A stretch of DNA of 36,915 bases from Chara braunii (Eukaryota; Streptophyta; Charophyceae; Charales; Characeae): assembly GCA_003427395.1 (NCBI GenBank), contig BFEA01000336.1:668147-705061 (forward strand), read 5' to 3'. Each line of letters begins with the position of its first letter. Position 1 is the stretch's first letter. The notes below the pieces were generated by a model that saw only the letters and a list, made by a program, of their open reading frames with translations, was not told where the DNA came from and did not search any database. Below are positions 19,514 to 30,274 of the stretch, one piece after another. The translations under genes were made by a program, and so were the position numbers.

Positions 19514-20444
19514 TGAAACGATTTTCACATGTGACGGTAGCAAATGAAGTACCCAAGGCGCGATCCCTAGATCTCCCCTTCACCCATGCACCGTACTCAT
19601 TAAATGAATGTTTGAATCGTGACCTATGTCTTGAAAGTCGTTTGTTTAGCTGTTGTACATAGTACGGTTGTCGGGGCTTGAACTGTAGGTATGGGTCTTA
19701 GGGGACGTAGGGTTAGAATAAGTCGTAGCTGCTACAGTTCTTAAAGGTCAATACTACGACCTTCTAGAAGTTGTAGGCTGACTCTTCGTAGGTCCTAGGA
19801 GTCAGTCCGCGTGTGAGTCAGCAGAGGGCAGTCCTAGCACAGTCAGCAAAGGGCAGTCCTAGTCCTACCTATACCAATCAGCGGTACCCAGTCCCAAGGT
19901 GCACTTTGTCAAGTCAGCAAGTACCATGTGGGACTGTGTGCACCCCGGGCCCAGCGTCCAAGGGCAGACCAACGACGATCGGAAGTATAATAAAAAGGCC
20001 ACGTCAAGTCATTCATTCATTCTGCCTGTGAGCCATGTGGAAGCGTTGTCGCAGCGTCTTGTGTAGGAAGGCCTGCAGGTGCCCAAAGGAGAAGTGGGCT
20101 GAGAGGAGCAAGACGCGGCCATAGCCGCTAATTATTAGGAGGAAGAAGACGACAGCCATAGCTGCCTGTAGTTAGTGATAGGAGTTTGTGTGTGTGTGTG
20201 TGCGGGACATCCTGGGTGATCTTAGAGTGAGTGTGTGTGTGTGCAAACAAGTTGCTGTGGGATACAGTTAATCGAGTGGGAATCTTTGTCAGGCGCAAAG
20301 CGCCACTGCCATTCAGACAAGTTCGAATATGAACTGTGTTCCTAGCTACGTTTATCTCTGAGCTTCGTGTGGGCGCGATGCGCCAGGTTTGATCCCCATC
20401 TGTTCGCATGCATGCTGAGCGTCGAGAAGACAAGTCTGATTGCA
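19514..20444 (+). repeat. Right LTR of element 2
   Basis: Starts TGAAACG after CCCGACGAGAG and ends GATTGCA. It aligns with the left LTR throughout, including the TATA box and the GTGAGTCAGCAGAGGGCA block, but has only one copy of the 146-bp unit. Short GT repeats lie at about 20191-20206 and 20230-20243. Confidence 0.88.
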
Positions 20445-21479
20445 TTTTTCACCAAATAATAATAACAATGAATGGCTGAGCCAGAACCAATATCCGAAGT
20501 CCCCTCTTATTGCCATCACCAAATAATCATAATAACAATGCATGGTTGAGCCAGAACCAATATCCGAAGTCCCCTCTTATTGCTGGCACAACAAGAGAAC
20601 CAGCACAGCCATGACCTTCACCACCAACCTCCTCTGGTAGGTGCCGGCTATGGCAGACTGCTAGGGGCCTTGCCCAGAGATTGAAAAGACAACACAAAAG
20701 CAGCGTTGTCCTCTACACTCAGGCCATCATGCCAAACTCTGCCCTAAAGCCTTTTGGATGCATCGCAACCCCTGCTGGGGCCTTCCAGATGCAGCGCCTA
20801 CCAAGAAGATAAATGACGTCCACCATAGCCGATAAGTACCCCCGCCACTATCCTCTTGAGCTCCCTTCTTCCTCCTCCTCGAGCTAGGCTGCTCACCATA
20901 GCCAGGCAGAGCGCCCAGCTCCCTCCTCCAAGCACAACTGAAGTCCAGTGCCCGCTCAAGCAACACGACGCCCAAACATGCACACCGCAAATGAGAGAGA
21001 CCAATGAGCGCTCTTCTTGAGATATATAGCTGCTCACCTCTTGGGCGGTGAGTTTCCAAGTTGCTCGGCCTCCCCAGCCTCCCGTACCTTCCTCCTTCCG
21101 GAGGGGAACATCATTGCAGGCTCCAATATCGTCCGCACATGCCCTTGACTCTGGCTATTTGGACTGCTACCCACCTACTGTAGCCCTCGGCCTCTAAAAC
21201 AACTCACGTTTTGTCATCTTCCGCTCGCCTGCCGCTACTCAAGTGCAACCCTAAGCTACGCAGGCCTGCTTGCCATGCTACTTCCCCCGCTGCAACAAGC
21301 ACACAAGTACCTTGTCGGGTCACACACACACTTGAGCACTCAGGCATCCAGCCAAACACAGGGAAACCAGCAAGCACACTCACACAGACTTTGAAATCTC
21401 AGCAGAAAGCGGGAATCTCAGCAGACACACAATCCAACAGAAAAACTCAGAAATCAACACAGTTCTCAGTCTGTGATTT
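20445..21479 (-). repeat. Older repeat (right part), inverted relative to 35017-36115
   Basis: The reverse complement aligns along its length with 35031-36115. Shared landmarks are ACAGACTGAGAAC, TGCTGAGATTCC, GCAATGATGTT, ACCGCCCAAGAGG, the CTATAT core and GGCGCTGCATCTGGAAGGCC. Open frames such as 20727-21059 (minus) have no known domain. The length near 1.05 kb and the TATA-like core would suit an LTR, but no primer site or polypurine tract was found. Confidence 0.75.
20450..20583. repeat. 67-bp tandem duplication at the broken edge of the older repeat
   Basis: CACCAAATAAT starts at 20450 and again at 20517, and both copies run to CCCCTCTTATTGC. It directly abuts the right LTR end. Confidence 0.92.
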
Positions 21480-21794
21480 TGCACGTTGTCGAGCGCATCA
21501 GTCCCGCACACGGACCCTCCCGGCCGCGTCACGCAGGATTTTGCAGGACTTGTCGCGGAGAGCGTTTGCCGCTCCGGCCGAGTGCGCCAGCCATACCTCT
21601 CGCGAGCCCCTACGACAAGACAGGGTCACGCGAGGCACCGCTTACCTCAACCTGCGGGAGCTGTCACCATCCCTTAGGTGGGCGTATCCCCGCCGAGCTA
21701 CTGAACCACATGCGAAGGCTTTTCGTATGCAATTGCAGAGGTGGCCCAGCCGATGGCGTTTCTCGTTCGCTGTAGCATAGAGGTTACGCGCGGT

Positions 21795-22950
21795 CGAACG
21801 CCCAAAATCGAACCCGTACGCGAATCGAAGCACTGGGGGGCTGAGGTCCCAAACGCAACTCGACGCAGGTCGACTAGGACGCATCACACACGCCACGCGT
21901 TACACCACAACACTCACATCCTCAAACACACGACACAACAACATCACCACATTACAACACTTCCAGTCCCTTCAGTGTCCAACCCATAACCTTATGCAGC
22001 GAGAATCAGATAGGTATCGCGCGCTAGACTTTCGTATAAGAGTCGTGCGAGCGCATGGTTTCCTCATATCGACCAGCCATGCGGGCATACGCAAGCATTC
22101 GCGCTGATGGGGTACTACGTAGTACTCGTAACCGCGCGGCCCTTGATAATCTCGAGGGCCGTGTTCGACACTCAAGTGTCGGCTGGCAAGCGCTTTGAGG
22201 AGTTACCCTCTCGGCGCTAGACAACCGTCAAGTGCGGTTGAAGACCACACCCTCTTTTGCACCCTATGGAGGGGTTGAGTAGACAACTTCAGGGTTGTCG
22301 TGGTAGCCAGAAATCAAGGGGTTTGACTTTGACGGCTGCCACGGACTACAACGTCCAGCTATGAAAACTAAAGGAGGAAGCAACCGCAGATAGAGAAAGA
22401 GACTCACCCCCTTTTCTCTCTCTGCCTAGCCCATATTCCCCCTTGTATAGTCCGATAGGCCTTATCAAATAGAAGGGGCAGGCCAATGCGAAAGATGCAT
22501 GCGGATAATGCCCAAAATCAGACCCATAGGCAACCCGATGTTCGAAACGTTGGGCTCGTATTCGGATTCCCATAGGCCGACTAGGACTGGTACCTCGTCC
22601 ACACATCGTCTCGCGCTACCGAAATTCGGGTCTACTGGCCATAACGCGCTTTTGTCCTTTTCGCTTGACCCATAACTTTCAAGCGCGGAAATCGATAAGT
22701 GTTGCGTGCGTGGTTTAATATAAAACCACGCAGACGCGGGGCCTACACATACTGACCAGCAATGCAGTCCTACGTAAGCAGTCGTGATGACGACGCATTA
22801 TGTGGTGCCCATACCCGAGTGGCTTCACTTGAGCCATGGGGTCGTTCTCGACGCTCAGGCGTCAACTGAAGTGCGTGCTAAGGGGAGCAACCCTTTAGCG
22901 AGCGCAAAAACCGGCCTGAGGGCCTTACCATCTTCTGCACCCTGAGGTGC
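21795..22950. repeat. Two diverged direct copies about 690 bp apart
   Basis: Copy A (21795 to about 22275) and copy B (22505 to about 22950) share ordered landmarks: CCCAAAATC, CGACTAGGAC, CCCATAAC, a TATA-like core, GACCAGC(A/C)ATGC, and (T/C)TTCTGCACCCT-like ends. Identity is low, so the duplication is old. Copy B holds a perfect 8-bp stem hairpin (22709-22716/22723-22730) with AATATA in its loop. Copy A has GACT/AGTC around GTATAA at 22027-22044. Confidence 0.6.
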
Positions 22951-24600
22951 CCCAAAGGGTGCGGGGTAAGATGGTCCCTAGGGCGGGAAGGAATTCGGAG
23001 CGGTGGTGAGTTGTCTGGCGCATCACCAACGACACGCTAACCCTTCCGCCCGGAACTCTATCGTTCCACAAAAATAAATTATAACAAGGAAAAATAAAAA
23101 AGAACCTTTTAGTGTTAGCAGGAGAAGACACGAGCACCCCGTCGGACAGAGTTGCTGGGGGCAGCCCCTCATCCTCACGGCACTCCTATTTCCCCGGAAC
23201 AGCGTCGTGTGGGTAAGCAAATTTGCTTCCGCGCAAGGGGTAACCCCTTCTGTGTTGAGCCTGGGACCTGGGACGTCCTGGACAAGGACCTCGAAGTCCA
23301 AGCTCAGGACAAACATTCGATCAACTAAACCAACGAGAAAAAAAACAACGTAAGCATATGGCCGCATAGCCCCGTGAGGGTTATCCGAACATATGCCTAC
23401 TTTACTTGTCACAATATCAAAGCGAAAAAAAAGGACAATCACAGTCAACACAAAGAGTTGCGCGGTAGTTCATGCTCACGACAGTTGTGTGGTTTGCCCA
23501 TCTAAATCCAAAACACAGCCATTCACCAAATACTCAATCGAGATCCTTCCATACATACCTGCACTCATACTCACAACATTCAAACAACATCACACACACT
23601 AAAGAAGTTAACTTTGCAACCTTTTGCAGCTCCCACCCTGCCTTATGCACACAAGCCCAACCATTTCCCCAACTTTCCTCAACCAACATACTCAGTCTTT
23701 AAGAAATGGCCATTTATAAAGAATTTGGGTGAAAACCCAAGAAAACACAAAACCCAGCAAGGGCCAAGGCTTAAAGTTGAGAGGCAGAAGGAATAGGAAA
23801 GTTTGAGTCGTGAACCGACGAATCGGCAACCGACCTATTATAAATGATAACAGAAGAGTGATCCTTTTGAAGGACCAGGATGAATAAATCAAGCCTTCAA
23901 TCGAATACGAAAACCTGCATCACAGTACAGGCCAAAAAGAACCACTACTATGTTCATGCCAAAAGGAAAATACTTCCTTATTCGTAACCTAGCTCCTCTA
24001 CTACTCTCACTGTCAGCTCCCCTTATTAGTACCAAGTCCCTAGACATCTCCCCTATCTAGGATAGATCCGCCAAGGAACTCCTAGCTGAAAATATTCTAA
24101 CTCCTCAAGTTCTACGAAATTTCGACAGCGCTTCCCGTAGGTAAAGTGCCTTTTAAGAATTTCTACGAGCCTAAAAATGACTAACTCTTTCATATTTGTA
24201 GAAATTTCGGCAGCGCTTCCCGTAGGAACAGGAGGCTGCCCAGATTTATACAAAGCTGAAAATAGAAAGACAAGGCAAAGTTATACTTGGGACTAACTTC
24301 TGACACTTGCTTGATAGTTAGGATTGAAGATGGTTTACACGATCCCCTTTTAGAAGCTGGTATCGTGAGTTATCGTCAACTCTGACTTCAAGTAAGGACA
24401 ACCCTATCTTTGCCCCAAGCTTCCTCTCCCATCATCCATCTTATCTACCTATGGCTCCAACACTTGGCGAGCATCTAAAACAACTAACTTATCGAAAAAT
24501 ATGCCCCAGAGTGAGAGCACACAAGCATGCATACACAAACATCTCTCACAATCCCACATCAATTTGACCCAAGTAGTTCGTTAGATCACTCAGTTCTCTT
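22951..24600. other. No recognisable gene; one short direct repeat
   Basis: Only short open frames without motifs. A 26-base block, GAAATTTCG(A/G)CAGCGC followed by TTCCCGTAGG, occurs at 24116-24141 and 24201-24226. A 6-bp stem hairpin (TTGGGT/ACCCAA) lies at 23725-23740. Confidence 0.5.
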
Positions 24601-24631
24601 CCCTCAGTAAACCCCCTCGCCTATGGCATAC

Positions 24632-25595
24632 GACCAGACACCCTCCTAATAAAAGGGTGTATCTGATTTGCCTACGTAACACATAAGGTACGCACAACTA
24701 GACTGCCCTAACCCTAAGGTGTGTCCAACATAACATGAATTGTATACATAATGCATATGACCAGACCGCCCTACCCTTGGGTACGTCTGGTTTCTGCCGA
24801 ACTAACGACGTGAAGCATAAGACTGGGCTGCCCTAACCCTAGGGTGTGCCCAGCCTGCCCTATACAAAGTTACATATGGCATAACATTAGACCATCCCTA
24901 CCCAGGGGTAGGCCTAACTTGCTTGAACATAAGTACAAACGACAAAACGTTGGACCGCCCTAACCCTTAGGGTACGTCCAGCTTTACATCAACGACACAA
25001 GCATATCACTAGGCCGCCCTAACCCTAGGGTACACCTAGTCAGCCATACAACAGTTAATACGACACGAATACTTAACTTTATGTTTTTCCTTCTCTTGTT
25101 AGGCAATCGATCGGACCTTTTCAACTAATGGAACTTCCGATCCGCCCTCTTGTTTAGAAGGGGAAATAGAAACAGATTTATACTAACTTTTTGATCCTTA
25201 GTGTTATTACGAGCATACAACTGAACCACCCTAACCCTAGGGTACGTTCAGCCTGCCCAGTTACCTTCCTTTTATTCTCCATCTATTTCCTTTTCTTCCT
25301 TTGTTCTACCTGACTTACTACTGGCTTTCCCTACCCAGGGTGCCCGATCTGTCAGAAGTTCAATAACATATGTATCAGATTTTATACTCTGGTTGACCAG
25401 TTAGTTCATGGCTCATGGCTAAACCGCCCTAACCCTAGGGTCTCAGCCTTATGCCGTTATCCTCTCAGAAAAACATGCACCTCAACTCATTACAAGAAAC
25501 ACCAGGACTCACTTCCCTACCCAGGGTGCCCGTCCTCCTGTCCAGAAACCCTCAAAAGAAACAGCGACTGATCCATCCAACCCGGGTAGGACCAG
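24632..25595. repeat. Array of about 12 short hairpins with a common core and covarying arms
   Basis: Core CCCTA-ACCC-TAGGG or a close variant (CCCT-ACCC-AGGG). Outer arms (5'/3'): 24635 CAGA/TCTG; 24699 TAGAC/GTCCA (one A-C mismatch); 24761 CCAGAC/GTCTGG; 24823 CTGGGC/GCCCAG; 24887 TTAGaCC/GGcCTAA; 24951 TGGAC/GTCCA; 25008 ACTAGG/CCTAGT; 25221 CTGAAC/GTTCAG; 25323 GGC/GCC; 25417 GGCT/AGCC; 25504 AGGAC/GTCCT; 25568 CTGaTCC/GGAcCAG with an ACCCGGGT core. The first seven are spaced about 60-70 bases apart. GCATA precedes most of them by a few bases. A further 7-bp inverted repeat, GATCGGA/TCCGATC, is at 25109-25142. No coding frame spans it. Confidence 0.88.
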
Positions 25596-27894
25596 CCATA
25601 AAAGTCATCAACGCAGCCCAACAAACATCAGTAAAACACAGCATTGGGCCCACGTCCACCCGGAGGGGATTAGCCTTGGGTTGACCCGGTCAGACACATG
25701 CAAAACACCTTCATCCCACCTTCCCCCCAATTTCTCAGTCTGAATTCACTCAAGGGCTATCTGAACTCTCATACATATATATTTGTTAATTTACCTTTCA
25801 CAAAGCATGTCCTGACATACATAACAAAAACAAAAATAACAGGTAATAACCTCTCATAGTTATGTTCAGATACCCAACGGAGTAATGCAGTTAGGGGAAG
25901 GGATCACACGCGTCAGACGAGATTATACCTAAAGTTCCCTGCCTCCAGAACCCCGCCTGGGCTCCGGCAGAGCTCCCGCAATCGGTGGGTGGACCTCCCA
26001 CAAGGTCTTGCTGCGGACCTACGGGTTGCAATCCCGCTTGCCGCCTTCCTCTCGTAACCTCAGACTAGACTTAAGAGTAAGAAGGGTAGACGGAGATAGG
26101 TTTAGACTCTCAGATTCAAGGGTGGGACAACTCAACTCACAATGAGAGGGCCTTGAAATTTGAACGTGCCTGAGGGCCCCGCAATGATGGCCAGCAAACG
26201 CATCAGAAGTAGCTGAGTCTCGTTCAGAACACAGAATACCGATCTCCTGACCGCCCTCCAAGTCACCGCGATAGCCCTATGCAGGGTCTGCTCACTCTTC
26301 CGAATCCACAGCCGTGCGCAGTTGGTGCATGGCGAGGAGCATAGTTGTGTATAGTGAATGGCAGTTCGCAACTTCGCACGGTCATACCATCTGCTACTTA
26401 ATGATCAGTAGTTCGATAGACAGTGGCTCGGCGAACAGTTGCGGTCTGACGGATCCCTCAAACCAATTCAACAATGGTATCTCCTGCTAAAAAGAACCGC
26501 AACGCAGTTCTAAATCTAAAATAACAGCACCGCTGGAGAAGAGGATAGCAACACTGCTTAAGAAGAGACCAGCAACACTGTTTAAGAACCACCCCAGCGT
26601 ATTGGAAATAACAACCGCCTGGTTGTACTGCAATGGTTTTCAGCGTTGCCGTTACAGTGGCCAGTCACAGAGGACTTCAAAACGACCTACTAGTAGTAAT
26701 CTCAAAAGGTAATATGTCACTGTCGAGAATTGCAGCCTCAATCTCACCCCTAGCAATGATCACAACAGTCATCCGGGCCTTCGGCAACTGAGGCCCCCCA
26801 AGCACCCTGCCCAGTAGATATCAACAGTACTCAGACAAAAAGCAGAGTACTCTGGGTTGTACAGCGTGTGGCACAACAATGCAGTAGTGTACACATTAGC
26901 ATGCAGCTGATTGCATAGCATTACGGCAACGAATGAAAAAAAAACGGCGATCGCAAGGTCTTGTCAGCAGCACGGTTAAGAACATCCAGCAGCCTCCAAG
27001 CATTAACAAGGCTTAGAACTAACCGTGTCAGTCCGTGTAACGCAGGCTACACCCTGTTCATAGCAGTAACAGCAGCAGTCGATGAACAAAGCCCCCCACC
27101 CCCTTTTCGAATACACAGAGGTGTTACTGGACTCGGCTTCAGCAGCCCAGCTGGGTAAATTTAACACGGCTTCAACTTGTAGTTCGTTGTCAAAGTTACC
27201 TTTCAGAGCAACATACGTGGCCGACTCATTCCTCTCTACTATCCAGGTCGTTTCTTGCTCAACCTCCTACACCCGCTTTCTAGTTGCTGCCCTCTGTGTA
27301 TGTGATGACTAACAACTGATCACAGGGCCGATCGGGAGAACTTTAGTAACGATTGAGATGATGGAAAGCACGGTCGTAACCACAATCGGGTTAATCTGCC
27401 CGAAACACGCAAAACGAGGGTGATCCTGGTATCATATGGCCAGGTGTCGTGCACCATGGCACGATCTGTACACACGACCTCATTCGGCCAGAGGAGATAT
27501 TCTCGACCCCTCTCGCTCCCTCTCTGGACTGTCCCCCCACTCCGAGCGCCTGCCGTTGCTGATCACGCGACAGCTCAATAAGAAAAATGAACCTTCCTCG
27601 AAATTATGGGAAGGTACCCGCAGCCAACACACACATTTATGGAATGTATCCTCGTCGTGAGTATATTAAAAAAAAAGAGAAGGAAGTCGTTAAGTGCGAG
27701 CTCCGCCGTATGTGCGCAAGGGGAGATAGAGAGAGGCACTTTACATCGATAGGGTGAGGAAAACCGGAATGAGTCTTCTGCTAGATCATGACCACGTACA
27801 TTATCAAATCCCCTGGCAGGACAGTACGTAGACTGGCTCCTTGCTTCGACTTTCGGCTCATCCCGCAGCAACGGTCTTAAGCGTAAGTACTCTC

Positions 27895-27949
<55 letters not shown>

Positions 27950-28340
27950 GTATTAACGCCACTTCGCGCACTTACTTCACAACCGCACTCCCCTCCGCAC
28001 GCATTCAATCGTTCACACGAAGTGAGGATGTACCTTCGCCTAGGTGCCGACCAGGTACATGACTTGATGAAACTCAAGCAGGACGATACACAGATAGGCT
28101 TCAACCTTCGACCCCGATGAGCAGTACAACGACAACCATGAAGGTCAGCACCACAATGGGCACACCAGCACCCGCTAGTTGCATAGAAACAAACCGCCTT
28201 CGCAAAACGACGCTGCGTCTTTCGTAAGGACGTGGAGATATACACCGCTTCCTAGTCACGTACGCAGAGAGCTGGAGCGAGGTTACTTCCTTCGAGGGAG
28301 GAGCTACGCACCGGCCAACAGGTAAGTTTCCAATCTCGCG
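25596..28340. other. No recognisable gene
   Basis: About 2.7 kb without a conserved open frame. It contains a small palindrome near 27446 (TCGTGC/GCACGA) and the CT microsatellite listed separately. I could not assign it to a repeat family from this window. Confidence 0.45.
27891..27947. repeat. CT microsatellite
   Basis: About 57 bases, mostly pure CT, with two short interruptions at its left end. Confidence 0.95.
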
Positions 28341-28368
28341 GCTCCCTCACCCTACTTCCCTCGATAGG

Positions 28369-28935
28369 ATGAGCAAAATCACAATGAATCTTGAGGCAAA
28401 ACGCGACCAAATACAGATCCGGATTTCCCATAGTGAGGGCGCAGCTCCTACTACTCGTGCTGCAGTTTCTACCCCCTGTACTCCCGATCTGACTTCACAG
28501 ATCGATTTGCGAGGTCGTAGAACCCCGAAATCGGATCTTGGTTTGCCCGATCTTGTTGAGAACCGGCGTTTCATGTGTCTTTCTAATGCGCCATATCCAC
28601 TCCTCCAGCAACTCCGCGCTCCCCTCTTCTCTCCTACCCCCTCTCTCACTACTCTAACATCAAAACTAAAGCTACCATCACCCTCTTCCTACTTCAGACC
28701 CCTACTCCGATCCTCGGCTCGCCTGATCCCACCAAGAACCTGGCGAGAATACTATTCTCTATTCCGATGTACCCGAATCTGCCTTCACCATCTCCGCCCC
28801 CATTTTTCCAATGTACTTGGCGCGGATTCGTGCCCAGGTACACTTCCCCCTTTCCTTCCTTTGCTATGCCGACTCCTGTTTGCTCCCCACCTCGTTAAGT
28901 CGTCCCATTCCTGCCTTCAGTCCTACGGACGATAG
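28369..28935 (+). CDS. Unrecognised 188-codon ORF
   Basis: The longest non-low-complexity frame outside the retroelements. I recognise no domain. From about 28733 a second frame (to 29015) also reads plausibly (YSDVPESAFTISAPIFPMY, SFLCYADSCLLP). The true coding frame could therefore switch near 28733, as in a decayed gene, or neither may be real. No splice sites or similar sequence elsewhere in the window support it. Confidence 0.2.
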   Translation: MSKITMNLEAKRDQIQIRISHSEGAAPTTRAAVSTPCTPDLTSQIDLRGRRTPKSDLGLPDLVENRRFMCLSNAPYPLLQQLRAPLFSPTPSLTTLTSKLKLPSPSSYFRPLLRSSARLIPPRTWREYYSLFRCTRICLHHLRPHFSNVLGADSCPGTLPPFLPLLCRLLFAPHLVKSSHSCLQSYGR

Positions 28936-29130
28936 CGCACCGGCGCAAACTTCGATCACAGTCTCGTCAGGGAGAATTGCGCACAGCGACCCGATACCAA
29001 CGGGTCTGCGGTGCTAAATAGCTTCTACGTCCGCAACCCACTCCGTCTCTGGCCTCGGATACCACCTTCGATAGTGGTCAGGCCCCAGGCAATTCAGAAG
29101 TATCTGCTTTTACTCACTGAGTTCCATCAC

Positions 29131-29194
29131 CTAGGATTCGAACACAGGCCTGTATCGCAACAGCTCGTGGGTGTATCCACTGAACTAGGCTCCT
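29131..29194 (-). other. tRNA-like pol III promoter (SINE-head candidate)
   Basis: On the minus strand TAGTTCAGTGG (29187-29177, A-box-like) is followed 44 bases later by GTTCGAATCC (29143-29134), a perfect B-box. This is the same spacing as in a tRNA gene. The T stem pairs partly but the acceptor ends do not pair. It is therefore a tRNA-derived element, not a working tRNA. Confidence 0.55.
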
Positions 29195-29216
29195 GGGTGC
29201 CACGGCCGGTCCTTAA

Positions 29217-29230
29217 GGCCGGTACCGGCC
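29217..29230. repeat. 14-bp perfect palindrome
   Basis: GGCCGGTACCGGCC, directly preceded by the near-palindrome CCGGTCCTTAAGGCCGG. Confidence 0.85.
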
Positions 29231-29251
29231 GCGTCCCAACTTGGGACTTAA

Positions 29252-29272
29252 AATAATAATAATAATAATAAT
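29252..29272. repeat. AAT microsatellite
   Basis: Seven AAT units, followed by more A/T-rich sequence. Confidence 0.95.
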
Positions 29273-29458
29273 TAATAAAATTTAGAAAAATTAGGAGAAA
29301 ACGGAGTAGGGGAGGAGGCCGTTGGTACTTGGTCCTCGGTCCTACCTCACGGGCCCGCGGTCAGATCCCCCAGCAAAACTAAGGGGGATAGTCCTACGGG
29401 ACCCTCGACCCCCCAGTTTCCTTCCATATTGCGCTCCTCCGCTCCCTTGCTGCTCGCT

Positions 29459-29525
29459 GCTGGCCTCGATCCCGGGATCCGCATGTTGAAAGTCCAGTGC
29501 AGTAACCAATAGGGCTAAGCCCAAG
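29459..29525 (-). other. Second tRNA-like element
   Basis: Minus strand TAGCCCTATTGG (29517-29506; 10 of 12 A-box positions) and GATCGAGGCC (29471-29462; 8 of 10 B-box positions) lie 46 bases apart. It has the same orientation as the element at 29131-29194. Stem pairing is poor. Confidence 0.4.
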
Positions 29526-30270
29526 CCTGAACTGGCTGTGCGCTGCCCTGTATGTGAATGGTACGGCCAGCCAGCCTGGGCCTGCACACGGTGCACCAGG
29601 CCGTTTTTTAACTTACAGCCCGCGTCCATGGGCCCGCACGTGCATATTTGCCACTTTAGAGGGCACAGCCTTGCTTGGCTTGTCGCGCATGCTGCCTCAC
29701 CATGCTATGGCTACTGCCGGGGCTCTCCTATCCTACCGTACTCGTTGAGGGATTGCCCGTTTTACCGCCTTTGGGCTGGAAAGACCCCGACTTTCACTCT
29801 CCTCGCCCCCGACCCACGCCGTCCTAACTAAAGTTTGTCACGGCTCCTACTGCCGACAACACACTGCCAAACCTTGTACTCATGTACTCTAACAAAAAAA
29901 CGTCGCTCCCCAATAGGTCAAACAAGGTCCTCTTTTAGCCATAGTCTCACCTGGTCAATGTTGCGCTGCCTGTAACTTCATCCGCGCGTGCGAGGTCGCG
30001 GCTTCACCCAAAATTATGGCCTAGCACTTACTTGTTCTACCGGCGTCTCATATTGATCACATGTCCCGTCAAGCTAACGCGCGCCCACAAAGTGCACGCT
30101 CACACACTCTCTAATCAACTCAAAGCGTATGTCACTCCCAATCCCTGAGGATCGGTTGTGACTGCACAGAATGGGACACGCCCCTAGATACCGTCAAGGA
30201 GCGTAGTTCCTGCAACCTGCAAACACGCGCCCAAATACCCTTGTAAGGGTATTCGCGCCGACAACGTCAT
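29526..30270. other. No recognisable gene
   Basis: Several short frames with no motifs and no clear repeat structure. Confidence 0.4.
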
Positions 30271-30274
30271 TGCA

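Larger units (their letters stand above)
10084..20444 (+). mobile_element. Near-complete, inactivated Ty3/gypsy LTR retrotransposon (element 2)
   Basis: About 10.4 kb with recognisable left LTR, primer-binding site, gag, zinc knuckle, protease, RT, RNase H, integrase, chromodomain-like tail and right LTR in standard Ty3/gypsy order (integrase after RNase H). LTR ends are TG...CA. By eye I count about 16 differences over about 240 aligned bases between the LTRs, roughly 93% identity, so it is not a recent insertion. Numerous in-frame stops and a few frameshifts disable every gene. The flanks acttt and ttttt share only three of five bases, so a target duplication is not proven. Confidence 0.9.

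Noticed and set aside
10079-20449. Five-base target-site duplication of element 2
   Set aside because: Flanks read acttt and ttttt; only the last three bases agree and the region is T-rich, so it is not convincing.
21211-21780. 189-codon plus-strand ORF
   Set aside because: It runs antisense into the older repeat, three frames are open in the same place, and no recognisable motif is present.
24632-25595. CRISPR-like array
   Set aside because: The repeated element is an imperfect palindrome with changing arms, the spacing is irregular after the seventh copy, spacers are similar to each other, and the context is eukaryotic retroelements without cas genes.
24632-25595. Interstitial telomere repeats (CCCTAA)
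   Set aside because: CCCTAACCCTA occurs only as single cores joined to TAGGG and separated by about 40 bases of unrelated sequence, not as head-to-tail telomere units.
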